64,000 bases of DNA, taken from positions 7,253,343 through 7,317,342 of the forward strand of contig NC_047063.1 in the NCBI RefSeq assembly GCF_902459465.1, in the 5' to 3' direction. How positions within the stretch are numbered: the stretch's first letter is position 1; each line of letters starts with the position of its first letter. Positions 21,300 to 32,166 of the stretch are shown piece by piece. This DNA comes from Asterias rubens (Eukaryota; Echinodermata; Asteroidea; Forcipulatida; Asteriidae). The notes below the pieces were generated by a model. It did no database searches. It saw only the letters and a program-made list of their open reading frames with translations, and was not told the origin of the DNA. Both the position numbers and the translations under genes were made by a program.

Positions 21300-21600
21300 G
21301 TTCAAGATTTTAACGTTGAGGCCAATAAGAACTCACTCCGTGGTAGTGCAGTTAATAAAAATCCTAGTAGTCCAAGTCGATTTTCTACCTCCCGCCCATG
21401 AAGCAGTGGAAACAGGACAGGTCTTTTCAGAACCGAGAAGTATCCCGAAAAAATCTGAAAATTCTACTATAGTAGTAGAATACAATAGCAAGACAGTTCT
21501 GTAAAGAACGAACTCCATCTGGAAAGTAGACACACACACGCAAAGCAAATACATGATATTGATACCTCACCACGCATGGCCTCAAATCCAATTATAAAGA
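21300..21600 (-). repeat. Orphan copy of the GPCR2 upstream repeat
   Basis: AACTCACTCCGTGGTAGTG, then TTTTCTACCTCCCGCCCATG, TTTTCAGAACCGA, AGCAAGACAGTTCTGTAAAG, TAGACACACACACGC and GATACCTCACCACGCATGG follow the same order as in 17563-17880. It lies directly 3' of GPCR3 instead of upstream of a gene. It therefore looks like the leftover start flank of a lost tandem receptor copy, or a duplication breakpoint. Confidence 0.65.
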
Positions 21601-21652
21601 GTGTTTTGATACTAAGAGGTTATTTGTATACTTCTTCAAGAGTACCAATGCG

Positions 21653-22612
21653 TTACCCGGTACCGGTTGATATTGTGCTCATATCATTTGCTTGATTTCG
21701 TTGGCGGCAAAATATCTGACGTAATCCATTACGAAACTGACGGTACTTGAAAGCGTAAATCATCGGGTTGACGCAAGAGTTTGAGGCAACCATTGCGACA
21801 GAGAGATAATAAAACCAGCCACTGAGCGGTATATCGAAACCGAGATTAAACAACAGAAAGATAATCTGGTTGGGTGTCCAGCAGATCGAGAAAGTGATGA
21901 AGACGATCAGAAGCATCTTAAAGGTGTTGCGTCTTGCACGGAGGAGGGACTCGGCCATGTCCGGTGCGTTTGCTCCACCGGGAAGATGCTGGGCTGGTGC
22001 CGGGCCGACACGGGCTGCTCCCCGTTTCATCTCCACACTGATGCGAATGTAAGCGAAGAGCATCACAGCAACTGGGATGACGTATTGCATGACTACCACA
22101 AGAGTTCCGATAATGGTAGAACCTCGAATCGCAACCGGAACGCACTTTCCGTTCTTTGCCTCAAAATTGAAGAGGCAGTATACTATCGGGATAAAGGCCA
22201 GAACCCAAGACACCGCCATGCACACACCGACTTTGAGCTTGGGCCGAGTAGCGAACGCTGCCTGGTACTTGAAGGGGTGAACGATGGCGTAGTACCGCTC
22301 CATGGTTAACACCAACAGGCTACTCGTCGACTCCAGAAAAATGTAGAACTGGAGGCAGTTAATATGCCAGACGTGACAGAGGAACCAGCCTAGGCCATCG
22401 CTTGGGATTATCTCAGGCACTGGGATTTCACTTCTCAAGACGATCAAGATGGAGCCCAATAGATCAATGACTGCCTGATGAAATATGAAGGCGTTTGTAC
22501 GCGTCTGCATTGATCGTACTTTGAAGATGACGAAGCAAACTAAAACATTGCCAAGGATCCCAATAATGCCAACGATGTCTTGGTAGATACGCAAAACAAG
22601 AGTTTCCTCCAT
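21653..22612 (-). CDS. Rhodopsin-class GPCR, orphan (GPCR3, 319 aa)
   Basis: Third intronless paralog. Landmarks: GN in TM1, AVID in TM2, Cys in WFLCHVW at the start of TM3, ERY in TM3, Trp in VSWVL of TM4, Cys in NGKCV of extracellular loop 2, IPVAVM in TM5, CWTP in TM6, NPMIY in TM7. The start MEETL aligns with the other copies. The C-terminal tail (NQANDM then STGTG) is close to that of GPCR1 (NDANDI then TSGTG), so these two are probably the closest pair at the 3' end. TM3 is the most divergent of the four (INCLQFYIFLESTSS). The loop between TM5 and TM6 is the shared, almost unchanged segment. Substrate or ligand unknown. Confidence 0.88.
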   Translation of the reverse strand: MEETLVLRIYQDIVGIIGILGNVLVCFVIFKVRSMQTRTNAFIFHQAVIDLLGSILIVLRSEIPVPEIIPSDGLGWFLCHVWHINCLQFYIFLESTSSLLVLTMERYYAIVHPFKYQAAFATRPKLKVGVCMAVSWVLAFIPIVYCLFNFEAKNGKCVPVAIRGSTIIGTLVVVMQYVIPVAVMLFAYIRISVEMKRGAARVGPAPAQHLPGGANAPDMAESLLRARRNTFKMLLIVFITFSICWTPNQIIFLLFNLGFDIPLSGWFYYLSVAMVASNSCVNPMIYAFKYRQFRNGLRQIFCRQRNQANDMSTISTGTG

Positions 22613-22744
22613 GTTTTTTGGGTTGTCTCGGAATTGAATTGCAGCAATTGAGTACGAAGCAATAAAGGCCCTAGCTCTCTAATTGTCACTACGTCCAGAT
22701 ACTTCATAAACAGAAATCAACTTATGAGCTTGAATACGGTGTAC

Positions 22745-23440
22745 GGTAGTTCTTTGTTGGTGAAATCACTTTTAATAAAATCTCGATAGAAAAAGTAATC
22801 CACGCGCACAAAACCTTAGGATTGAATTGCAGCAATATAAGTACAAGGAGCGATAGTAACTGCTAGTAAAGTTCAAACACTTTATAAACAGAAATCAACG
22901 TATAATCTTGATTTTATCATAGAAAGAGTAATCCATGCGCACAAAACCTTGACATTCGAGTCTGAAAATTAACAGCCGAAACAACGGTGTCCTGATATAG
23001 ATACAGGGCGAGTATATCTCTCAATCGTCCTCTAGATGGCAAATTGATATGTTAAGTGAAGTAGGCACAGTTAATAACACGGTGTACGGAAGTTATTTCT
23101 TGGCGAATTCACTAATCAATCCTTATAAGAAGAGTAATCCATGAGCACAAAATGTTAAAATTTGAATCTTGTGTCCCAATAGATGACAGTGCAAGTAGTT
23201 CCCTCAATATCGTTTTCTCGATGGCAAATAGATGTTGGTGAAGTAATAGGCACAGTTAATAACGTATTCTTGGCGAATCCACTAATCAATCCTTGTTAGA
23301 AAGAGTAATCCATGAGCACAAAATGTTGAAATTTGAATTATTGTCCTGATGCCAGGGCGAGTAGTTCGTTCTATATCGTATTCCCGGTGATAGATAGATT
23401 TGTTGAGTGAAGCAGTCACAATTAATATACCAATTGATCG
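22745..23440 (-). repeat. Degenerate tandem array upstream of GPCR3
   Basis: Four or five units of roughly 165-190 bp. Each holds AGAGTAATCCATGAGCACAAAA (or a close variant), a TTTGAAT-x-TTGTCC stretch, and GGCACAGTTAATAAC with TTCTTGGCGAAT; clear copies of the first motif are at about 22790, 22920, 23125 and 23305. It starts about 130 bp before the GPCR3 start. Different in sequence from the GPCR2 upstream repeat. Confidence 0.65.
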
Positions 23441-23489
23441 GTAAGTCTGTTAGTCACTTACCATGTCTCGCCAGAAACCATATTTAATA

Positions 23490-23529
<40 letters not shown>

Positions 23530-23590
23530 TGCCTCTGAAGAAGGTCCGGATTGGATCGAAAGCTAAGGCCATCTACCCTATTCATTATAT
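23490..23590 (+). repeat. AT microsatellite plus hammerhead-like motif
   Basis: An (AT)n run of about 35 bp (23492-23526) abuts a copy of the 55-bp motif seen at 1635. Here CTGAAGA (23535-23541), helix GGTCC / GGATC with one G-U pair, and GAAA (23558-23561) are followed by GCTAAGGCCATC. This is the order expected of a minimal hammerhead core. The shared end, CTACCCTATTCAT, suggests one repeat family. Confidence 0.5.
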
Positions 23591-24873
23591 ATATACATTA
23601 ACATATGATTCCAATTGGTGCTTTGCGCAGTTTGGCCCTCATTCGACAAAATAATGAAATCCATGTAATGTACCGTAAGTGATTTGCCCTTCTGCACCAT
23701 CGTGGTTATTGTGAACATAGTATATAAGTTCTTAGATGTTAGATGTAAATATGTTAAAGAAATACCACGGTAGGGTAAAAAGAAAACTCAGTTTCAAAAG
23801 AGTATGTTATTTTAAACTAGACTTATTGTTCTCATTAGGCTTTTAAATTTAAAGTTTAGCAATTCAGTTTTACTTTACTAAAATGTCCTTGATGAAGGTT
23901 CCAAAGATCAAGCATTAATGTCCTTCATTTAGGTCCCTATTTATTTGAGATTTCTTTCCGTAATATCACGGCATCATGGCGTAATGGGTTTTCGATCACA
24001 TCGCAGGGGAAATGTTCCACGAAACTAATTAAGTTAACAACCTTCTAACCCACATTTAACAAGACACTTTCAGTCCATTAAAAAAAAGCAATTAAAATCC
24101 TGGACTCGTGTCAACCCTTCATTCCGAAAGATTGTTCTCGCCAGTGGTTCACTCCCGAGTCAGAGTTGACTCGGATCAGGATACGTCCCTCAGTGGACCT
24201 GACCAAGTTTAACAGAGAGTTCAAGATAGTGGGTTTTGAGGCATTGCACGGTGATGTATCAATCTATACTACCCACAAAGGTAGTAGACACATGGTGTTA
24301 CCGTAAACCAAACAATCGTATATTGATCTGGAATATTTGTGCCCAAATTACAAAGAAATTTGTCAAACTGACGCATAATCCAGGTCAAAACCACATTTGT
24401 TACCAACTTCCTATGGTCAGTCTGACCCACAAATAAGTGAGGACCCTCTATGATCCGCTATTCGGGTCAATTGTGACCCGGAAGTTTTTACTGCAATTGT
24501 GACCTTGAAGTATATTGCAAGCCGGCACCATCGAGTTTTTTTACGAACAAGAAGGACAAACTGTCCCCATTTGAAAAGCACTACGATAGTGGCATTTTCG
24601 TATAGCGAAAGAAACAAGTTGCAACGGTCGACACAGTATATGACGTGCAAAATGATACAATGCTCTCTTTTATGATTAAATGATGGGAAATTACTCAAGA
24701 CCCACACTTACTTGAGACACACCACTAACCCTTTTTGCCACCCTTCTACCTGTAAAAACAGCCATTAGGATTTACGATCGAAAATTGGTATCGATTGAAA
24801 TAACATACTGGCCCGACTGCAAACATTATTTGGGATGAAATAGTTCCTGCAAATTTATTTAGCCATAAAAGCT

Positions 24874-25216
24874 TTTAAAGGCACCGGGCATGTTTGTTGC
24901 CAAAAGACCAGTATTCTCACTACTTGGTGAATCCCAACATTATGGCATCAAATAACAAATCTGTAAAAATGTTGGCTCAATTCGTCAGCGAGGTTGCAAG
25001 AGAATAATGAAAGAAAGAAAAACCCTTGCACAAATTAATGTGTGTGCTTTCAGATGCCTACAAAGTCTTTCAATAATTGAGTGAGAAATTACCCCTGTCT
25101 CAAAAACTACGTTACTTCAGGGGGAGCCGTTTCTCTCCATTGCTCGTTACCAAGTAAGTTGTTATGCTAGTCGATATTTTGAGTTCTTATATCAATAGCG
25201 TCCAGTGCCTTTAAAC
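24874..25216. mobile_element. R1 element, near complete
   Basis: TTTAAAGGCACCGGGCATG on the left and GTCCAGTGCCTTTAAA on the right, with the ACCAGTATTCTCACTACTTGG, GTGCTTTCAGATGCC and TTACTTCAGGGGGAGCC stretches between. Confidence 0.75.
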
Positions 25217-25734
25217 AAAATCCGAATTTTCTGTTCAAATGACCACACACGGTGGCTGAAAACGAGGCAGTAAAAAAGATGGGTCATTTCAGACTGATGA
25301 AGCTTTCATTCATTTTCAACCATGCGTTTATCAATATTTTTCCCCTTATGCACAAACACTCAAGTTCAGACCTTCGTTTGTCTCATTTCATTTTCTAAGA
25401 AACGACCACTCCAGTTTCTATATTATAGAATCGAGGGGGTTAGCAAATATACTTTGGTCTCATATGGGAAGATGTTCAAGTTGGTTGATAATTAACTTAT
25501 TTATTGGTTTTCAGGAGGTTTGCAAAAAACATCACAGTTTTTTCGTCTTCAACGAATTGCATTCCGATAAAAATAAAACTGAAGTTGAACATGTTTGAAA
25601 ATGTCAACATTTTATATTTTTAGTAATATTGTTATTTTGCTTTAAAGGGATGTCGCTTTTTCTGGTAGTTTTTCGCACAACGTATTAAGCCTACCACGAA
25701 AGCGTGCTTAGATCCAGAAAGAGCACCGGAGGCC

Positions 25735-26020
25735 TGTTGATATTATAAAACATTGTGAGAAACGGCTACTTTGAAGTAATAGTTTAGAGAGAAAGAGGTA
25801 ATTTTTACCCCAAATTTGGATGTGAGAAAGACTCCGGGCATGAAACCTTTCTCAGCCATCTGAAAGCACACAACTCTCATGCAACACGGGTGTTTTTCTG
25901 TCATTATTTTTCTTGCAACTTCGATGACCAATTGAAGCCCACTTTTTTACAGGTTTGCAATATTTATAAATTATGTTGGGATGCATCAAGTGAGGGTACT
26001 CGTCTTTGACAAGTATTCTT
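25735..26020. mobile_element. R1 fragment
   Basis: Internal R1 stretches ACATTGTGAGAAACGGCTAC, CTTTCTCAGCCATCTGAAAG, CTTGCAACTTCGATGACC and GCATCAAGTGAGGGTACTCG. Both ends are lost. Confidence 0.65.
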
Positions 26021-26594
26021 GAAGCATGCCCTAAATGTAAAATACTCAAAGCGCAGCCGCGAATCGTTCCGAACATCCTATATTAATCAATACAGGACTC
26101 CTATATGCTACATTTTGGAGTAACGGAACAGTATGGCATAATGGCATAATGAAGTAAGACACGTGACGCGTGTCGACCAATCCAATGGCAAAAGGATCCA
26201 CAAGTGCCGGTTCAAAATAATATTAATGACTTGTTATCTTACATAAAGTGTGGCTGATTGTCATACACATTCTATAATAGTAGAACAAAAAGAGAGTTTG
26301 ATTTATCATACAGATTACTTAATAATTTACAATTTTAAAATGAGTGATAGAATTTTATCTCATAAATGTGTGCATGATCAGAACAACGTTAACAGTATAG
26401 GCCGTTTCCAAAATACCCATTACGCAAGCGCTAACTGTTGTTGTGTCTTGATCGTTAGCTAGACCAGCATGCACCTCATTCCAAGCCTAAGTCTGCTGCC
26501 ACCTAGCGTTTATTGACTGTGACATACAGGTTGATATGCACTGCCTATATATATAGGGAAGACACACGTTTGGTTTACTCATAAACAGATATTA

Positions 26595-27140
26595 ACTTAA
26601 AACCTTACTTGGTAACGAGCATTTGAGAGCTTTTGATAGTATAAAATATTGTGAGAAACGGCTCACTCTGAAGCAGCGTAGATTTTTAGAAAAAGGTAAT
26701 TTCCACTGAAATAATTATGAGAAGACTGGTCTTTAAAGATTCTATGTCAGATTTTTGGCCCAAACCATTAAAAAATAGGTTGTTTTGAGTGAATGGTATT
26801 TCAAAGAGTATCACCCGCCCTAACGAAAAAAGGGTTTAACTTTTACTTTTAATGGTCAGGAACCATGACAAAAATTTAGAACGTTTCTTATTAAACACAT
26901 AAGAATTGGTCACGTGATATATTGTCAGGATCCCGATCCCTAATTTTGAGCACTTTATTTCACTGCTACTTTAATTTGCGGACTTTTTCGAGCAATGGCT
27001 CAAATGAAAGCTTGTAACTTTCTCGACCCCCATCAAAATACCTATTGAATTTTAAATCAAAATCTTTGGGTCAAATCGGCCAAAAATCTGACATGGCATC
27101 TTTAACATACCAAACGTGTGCAGTGCCTTTAATAATTCCA
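26595..27140. mobile_element. R1-related composite element
   Basis: The left part has ACCTTACTTGGTAACGAGC and TGAGAAACGGCTCACTCTG. The right end has CATACCAAACGTGTGCAGTG then CCTTTAATA, an R1-like terminus. The middle (about 26740-27090) is foreign to the other R1 copies and carries the TCAGATTTTTGGCC / GGCCAAAAATCTGAC inverted pair, so an unrelated element seems to be nested here. Confidence 0.55.
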
Positions 27141-27984
27141 TGCGTTTGATGTGAATGTTTACATCCCCTACTATTCAGTCCTTTACAATGTCAAATACTT
27201 AACCTATTATACCTTCCTCCAATTATTTATATGTCCTTCTTTCATCAAGGAAATCTCGTTTCTAAGAACATTGTTTATATGCGGTTGGACATCTGAAGTG
27301 CTTTTAGTTTTGTCCATCTTTGACTTAATCCCAAGTAACTTAACTCCCGTAATATCAAAGGAGATGATAATTCAACCTAAGGTTAACAATGTATGGTGAA
27401 AAGAAAAGGATTATTTTTTTTTATTAAGAAAGCTTCTGACTCATGGATAAGGCTATTACAAAGGCTTCAAAGCCAGACAGAGAGATTGCCCGGAAATGCA
27501 CATCTCTTTGCTTGAGCAAGAGTGACCAAGTGCTTTTTATTTTTCCTGCGGCCTCCCAGACCAGCAAAGACAGCGGTTTCTTCCTTTTCTATGATAACAC
27601 TCATAATAGAATAATATAAAAATAGATAATCCATAGGATAGAGACGATGTAACCTATGAAATCATATTGTTTACAAGCAAAGAGCCACAGAGCTTGGGCT
27701 TCCAAGCAAGCAAAACAAAATACAATGGTTGGAAACTTACACTTTTATAGAAAATGCATTGACTGATTGCGAGCAATTCTCAAAACTTGTTCAGATATGG
27801 CTTCTTATAAAGCACTCATATACACATCACTCGGTGACGCTCAGATACTTCAAAGTTCAAAATTTTCCTGCAAGGCATTGGGAAGCTACTTGTTTTGTAT
27901 TGATGAAGTACACTGTATATGAAACTAATTAACTAATATCACCAAGTCCACAATGTAATGGTTTACAATAGGTGCTGCGGCGCA
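27141..27984. other. Intergenic, no gene seen
   Basis: AT-rich. The 82-residue and 67-residue plus-strand ORFs show no domain. No repeat recognised. Confidence 0.35.
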
Positions 27985-28165
27985 AATTATATGGAGGTAA
28001 TCAAACCAGGAACAACGGGATGAACCATTCCCTCTACGATAAGAGTACCGTGTTCTTTGTTAAACAACACGGGACCAACGGTTCCACATAGTGACCGATC
28101 GGGACTCGAACCCACACCAACACCATCAGAGCTTGAGCTGGGTTGTTATCGGCCCGGCCACGACA
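27985..28165 (-). mobile_element. tRNA-derived SINE (family S1)
   Basis: On the minus strand the head reads GTCGTGGCCGGGCCGATAAC with a B-box-like GGGTTCGAGTCCCGATCGGT. This corresponds to a class II (Ser/Leu-like) tRNA with a long variable region. Body sequence follows at lower coordinates (ACCGTTGGTCCCGTGTTG). Other S1 copies or pieces: 40753-40893, 50935-51200, 51362-51605, 59650-59815. Not a functional tRNA: the acceptor stem does not close. Confidence 0.6.
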
Positions 28166-28318
28166 TGTCAGAAATGTTATTGAAATTTGTGTAAATGTTT
28201 CCCATAGGAAATAAGGTCATTGTTGTGGTGCTAAAGAAGGACTATAGGATGTCATAACAGAGTATCCGCAAGAACATTATCATTGCACACAAAACTTGAA
28301 CCAACAGTGCTTACAATG

Positions 28319-28490
28319 GGTGCGTTCATTTAGCTTCCCTGGGTCGACCTTACAGTGCTCACTCGGGTGTGCCCCTGACGCACTCCACAAGCAGGGTACT
28401 GGGGGCTGACCCGGGTGAGCCCCGTCAAAGCTATTCGAACGTTCCGGGGCAGACCGGGGTCGACCCAGGGAAGCTAAACGAACGCACCCT
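28319..28490. mobile_element. MITE with GGGTGCGTTCATTTAGC ends
   Basis: About 172 bp. GGGTGCGTTCATTTAGCTTC at the left is inverted as GAAGCTAAACGAACGCACCC at the right, and the match continues through CCTGGGTCGACC / GGTCGACCCAGG (about 31 bp per arm). A diverged, larger relative lies at 43706-44051. No clear target duplication. Confidence 0.8.
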
Positions 28491-28754
28491 CTACAGAAAC
28501 TGGGGTGTTTAAACTAACATTATCCGTTGTCACATTGCTGGTACAGAGAGCGAGTTATAGCACCTTTTAGTATTGTTTACGTAGTTCTGATGGACATGCG
28601 CACATTACCGAAAACAATAGATTTGACCTGGCGAGTCTTCTACCTACAAGCGTCCCAAAAATCCCCTATTAATTTTGCAAAAACTCGACGTGTTATTTTC
28701 ACAAACTTGGGTTCTAACTGGCACCAAAACATGATATTGAATAGGGAGACGACC

Positions 28755-28835
28755 AACCAGGGCTCATTGGTAGAGTGCGGGCACAACAATCGGGAGGTTG
28801 TTGGTTCAAATCCTACTCTAGGTGTCTTTGTTCAT
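28755..28835 (+). repeat. tRNA-like SINE head or tRNA relic
   Basis: GGGCTCATTGGTAGAGTGC resembles an A box and GGTTGTTGGTTCAAATCC a B box, about 45 bp apart, followed by TACTCTAG. The acceptor stem does not pair well. Most likely the head of a SINE, not a working tRNA gene. Confidence 0.5.
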
Positions 28836-29311
28836 CCCCAATTCGTTTAAATTGCCCAAAATCTTTTAAAACTGTCACATGTTAACTTAGAGTAATTATG
28901 TGTTATGGTAATCACAATTTAACACGGCCGGTCGAATGTCTGACTTGCACCAGCTGGCATTCTCAAGTGATTATCTTTTACATATCTTTCCCCAGCACAG
29001 CAAGGCCATTTCTCCAAGAATCCTGTTTAAAAATGTCACCGATTCACATGAAAATAAACAGCCGTCTTCCACTTGTCAATTTGCTTTGATTTCACCAAGA
29101 ACACACGAAAACAGTTCGCCCGTGCCTGAATCCACATCAGCAACATTACTTAGCCACAAGACCCACTTTCTGGGTTATTTTTTCCTTGAGAAACAAACGT
29201 GCCTTCAGGACCAAACCAGTCATTAAAATTTACAGTGATTTTAACTGATAACCTTGTGTGGTTGTAGCTAGGTCTGACATTCTATGGGAAAACAGCGTTA
29301 CTCGAAAAATT

Positions 29312-29692
29312 ACACTACCCTTTAAAGTAAATGTACGCGTTTGGTAGTTACTCAAAACAATGAACTTAATTACTTGGTAACGAGCATTGGAGAGCTTTTG
29401 ATAGTATAAAACATTGTGGGAAACAACTCCCTCTGAAGTAACGTAGTTTTTGAGAAAGAGGTAATTTCTCAATAAAATAATACAAGACTTCTAGCTAGAA
29501 ATCTTTTATTCCTATCTGAAAGCACACAAATTCGTCCAACAAGAGTTTTTTTTCTTTCATCATTTTCTCGCAACTTCGATGACCGATTGAGCCCAAATTT
29601 TCACAGGCTTGTTATTGTATGCTTATGATGGGATACACCAAGTGAGAAGACTGGTCTTTGACAATTCCCAAACATGTACCTTCCCTTTAAGT
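29312..29692. mobile_element. R1 element, variant ends
   Basis: Ends ACCCTTTAAAGTAAATGTAC and GTACCTTCCCTTTAAGT differ from the AGGCACTGGACAC type but the interior is R1 (TTGGTAACGAGCATTGG, CTCCCTCTGAAGTAACG, ACACCAAGTGAGAAGACTGG). The same variant end, AAAGGGAAGGTACACGTTTGG, occurs at 56887. Confidence 0.75.
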
Positions 29693-29867
29693 ACATAGAT
29701 CATAATTTGACAAAGAGATGTGACATGTTATTCACATCCATACATAACATGCGTTTAAATTTTGAAACTGAAAAACGTTCTCAATTACCAATAAATAAAT
29801 ACTTAGAGTAAGGCTGTTTTGTACGGAAGCGTATTGCCGCCACATGAATAATTAAAATCTCTCTTAT

Positions 29868-30065
29868 TGTGTACGTACACAATACATGTATATCAAAACC
29901 AAAGTCCAAAACTTATAGTGTACGTACACACTATCTTATTATGTACGTATATGATAGGTTTATACGTACGCGAAAAGTTATTGCGTAAATGTACGAGATA
30001 AATTTGGATTTATTGTGTACGACGTACACAACAAGGACTCATTGTGTACGTACACAAAGGACTCA
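29868..30065. repeat. Cluster of TGTGTACGTACACA palindromes
   Basis: TTGTGTACGTACACAA or close forms (AGTGTACGTACACACT, TGTGTACGACGTACACA) occur at about 29870, 29918, 30017 and 30041, with half-like TATGTACGTATA forms between. The spacing is irregular, so this is not a simple microsatellite. Confidence 0.65.
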
Positions 30066-30118
30066 TGTATTCAATACATTCAGCGGCAACACGCTTCAGC
30101 TTTGCAATGGAAAGGCCC

Positions 30119-30832
30119 TGGTGGCCGGTGTGGCGGTCTCGGAGCTCCGGGGGTCTCAGAGCTTCAGATTACCAAATAAGGTAGTATGAGGTCATGCCGT
30201 GCCTGCGCACACCAAGCGAAAGCATTTTAGCGCCGTGCCGAGTACACTGTCGTAGTAGACTTAGGGACTAGTCGTTTATTGTCCCACGCGGTGAGATAGT
30301 CGAGTTGCAGCGGTGCTCTCCGCGCGCGAACTGCTGGTTGCGCAACTACTGCGCTGCCCGACTCCAGGCAGCTCGTGGTAGTCGCGCAACCAGCAGTTCG
30401 CTGCAACTCGACTATCTCACCGCGTGGGACAATAAACGACTTGTCCACAAGTCTACTCTCGTAGCTGTCATGGCGGCGCCCAATGTGTGGTTAACGAGTG
30501 AAGCGTATGCGACAGTATTGTGAAAAAGTAATCACGTTTATAATAAGTATTTTAGGAGTGGGAATTACAAAGAAGGTTCTTCTGAAAGCCAGAAAAGGGT
30601 TTTGGGCTGCCCCTCGGAAAAGCACTCGTACGATAAAAACAACAGGTCTCGAAGATTTATTCGTGGCGATAGGGGGGCGGGGACTCACGCCCGCAACGAC
30701 AGCATGCTACGTCATCCCGGAGAACTTGGCACGCCAGAGATCTGAGACCGTGATTACTGCGTGCCGAAATCTCCGGTGACGTCACCCGGAGCTCTGAGAC
30801 CGCCGGAGCGCTGAGGCCGCCACACCGGCCAA
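30119..30832. mobile_element. TIR element, outer part of a nest
   Basis: GGTGGCCGGTGTGGCGGTCTC (30119) with GGAGCTCCGG after it is inverted at 30780-30832 as CCGGAGCTC then GAGGCCGCCACACCGGCCA. GC-rich ends and an ORF of 93 residues (30498-30779) without recognisable domain. It contains the younger MITE at 30254-30457. Confidence 0.65.
30254..30457. mobile_element. 204-bp MITE nested in the 30119 element
   Basis: AGTAGACTTAGGGACTAGTC is inverted as GACTTGTCCACAAGTCTACT. The arm match then runs through GTTTATTGTCCCACGCGG and GAGATAGTCGAGTTGCAGCG, giving about 60 bp per arm with few mismatches. No coding capacity. Confidence 0.85.
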
Positions 30833-31077
30833 CAACAGGTAATACATGCTCCTCAAAATGTTTAAAGGTCAATCCCCGCATAACGTGGTGAATTATAGTC
30901 TTCGATAAGTGGTACAATTCATGTTGGAAAGGCAGAATACATTTTGAATAATCTATTAGCAAATAATCATGACGAAAAAGGTATTGATATAATTAGCTAC
31001 AGACAGGCAACATAACAGTTAATGCAGACACCACATCACACTTGGACTACATTCATTCTTGAAAAGTCGTCCAACGT

Positions 31078-32150
31078 ATGAACTCGCACAAAAAAACAGT
31101 GATGTGAACCATATTATTTAGGGAGTATATATGTCTTCTTGAAGATGTGTTGGAGACCCAGCAGTAGCGATGAGACGACGCCTCTAACAATAGTTTAACC
31201 AGAACATTGAAGCCAAAGCGAAACTGGCGATATTATTTTGAACTCAAACTTAAAGCAGTGATGGTGGACCATATTTAGGTAGCTTGTATGTCTTCTTGAA
31301 GCTGTGTTGGAGACCCACGTAAACGATAAATATGAGATGTCAAGAATTGGGCAACGTCTTATACAAAGAAAGCACAGTTCCTTTAAACCAGAGCGAAACA
31401 GGCGGTATTAGAACTCACACAAAGGCACTGGACACTATTGGTAATTACTCAAAATTATTATTGCAATAAAACCTTACTTGGTAATGAGTAATGGGGAGAG
31501 ATGATAAAAACATTGTGAGAAACGGCTCCCTCCTAATGAAAGTTTTCGAGAAAGAACTAAACACATTAATTTAGATTTCGAAACCTCAGATTTAGAATAT
31601 GTGAGGTATCGAAATCAAGCATCTGAAAGTACACAACTTCGTGTGACAAGGGTGTTTTTTCTTTCATTATTATATCGCAACTTCGACGACCGAATGAGCT
31701 CAAATTTGCACAGGTTGGTTATTTTATGTTGAGATACACCAAGTGAGAAGACTAGTCTTTGGCAAATTACCAATACTGTCCAGTGTCTTTAAAGCAGTGA
31801 TGGTGAGCCATACTATTTAGGTAGTTTGTATGTCTTCGCTTGCAGCTGTGTTGGATACCCACAGTATCGTTATTGAGCTGTCAAGGTTGGGGCGACTTCT
31901 TCTACAAAGACAAAACAGTTCCTTTAAACAAGAGCGAAACTGGCGGCACTTCAACTCACACTTAAAGCAGTGGATGGTGAACTATTAGGTAGTTTACGTC
32001 TTCTTGCAGCTGTGTTGAATACCCACGTACATATAGTGATAGATGAGCTACCAAGAATTGGGCATGGCAACGTCTTCTACAAAGAAAGCACAGTTTCTTT
32101 AAATCAGAGCGAAACTGGCGGTATTTGAACTCACACTTAAATATTAGTGA
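31078..32150 (-). repeat. Tandem copies of the GPCR4 3' coding end
   Basis: Four diverged units (about 31081-31240, 31241-31417, 31796-31960, 31961-32145) repeat the stretch that ends GPCR4 (32150-32310). Each has TTTAGGTAG-TTGTATGTCTTC, AGCTGTGTTGG-ACCCAC, GAGCTGTCAAG-TTGGG, CTTCTACAAAGA-AGCACAGTTCC and CAGAGCGAAACTGGCGGTATT in the same order. In GPCR4 this encodes the cytoplasmic tail from FKYRQFRSG to the stop. Units are joined by AACTCACACTTAAAGCAGTG. An R1 element (31418-31795) has inserted in the array. Confidence 0.85.
31418..31795. mobile_element. R1 element, complete, inside the GPCR4 tail array
   Basis: Starts AAAGGCACTGGACACTATTGG and ends CCAATACTGTCCAGTGTCTTTAAA. The interior also shows the R1 near-palindrome GATTTCGAAACCTCAGATTT / GAGGTATCGAAATC. 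A good reference copy for the family. Confidence 0.85.
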
Positions 32151-32166
32151 TGGTGAACCTTATTAT

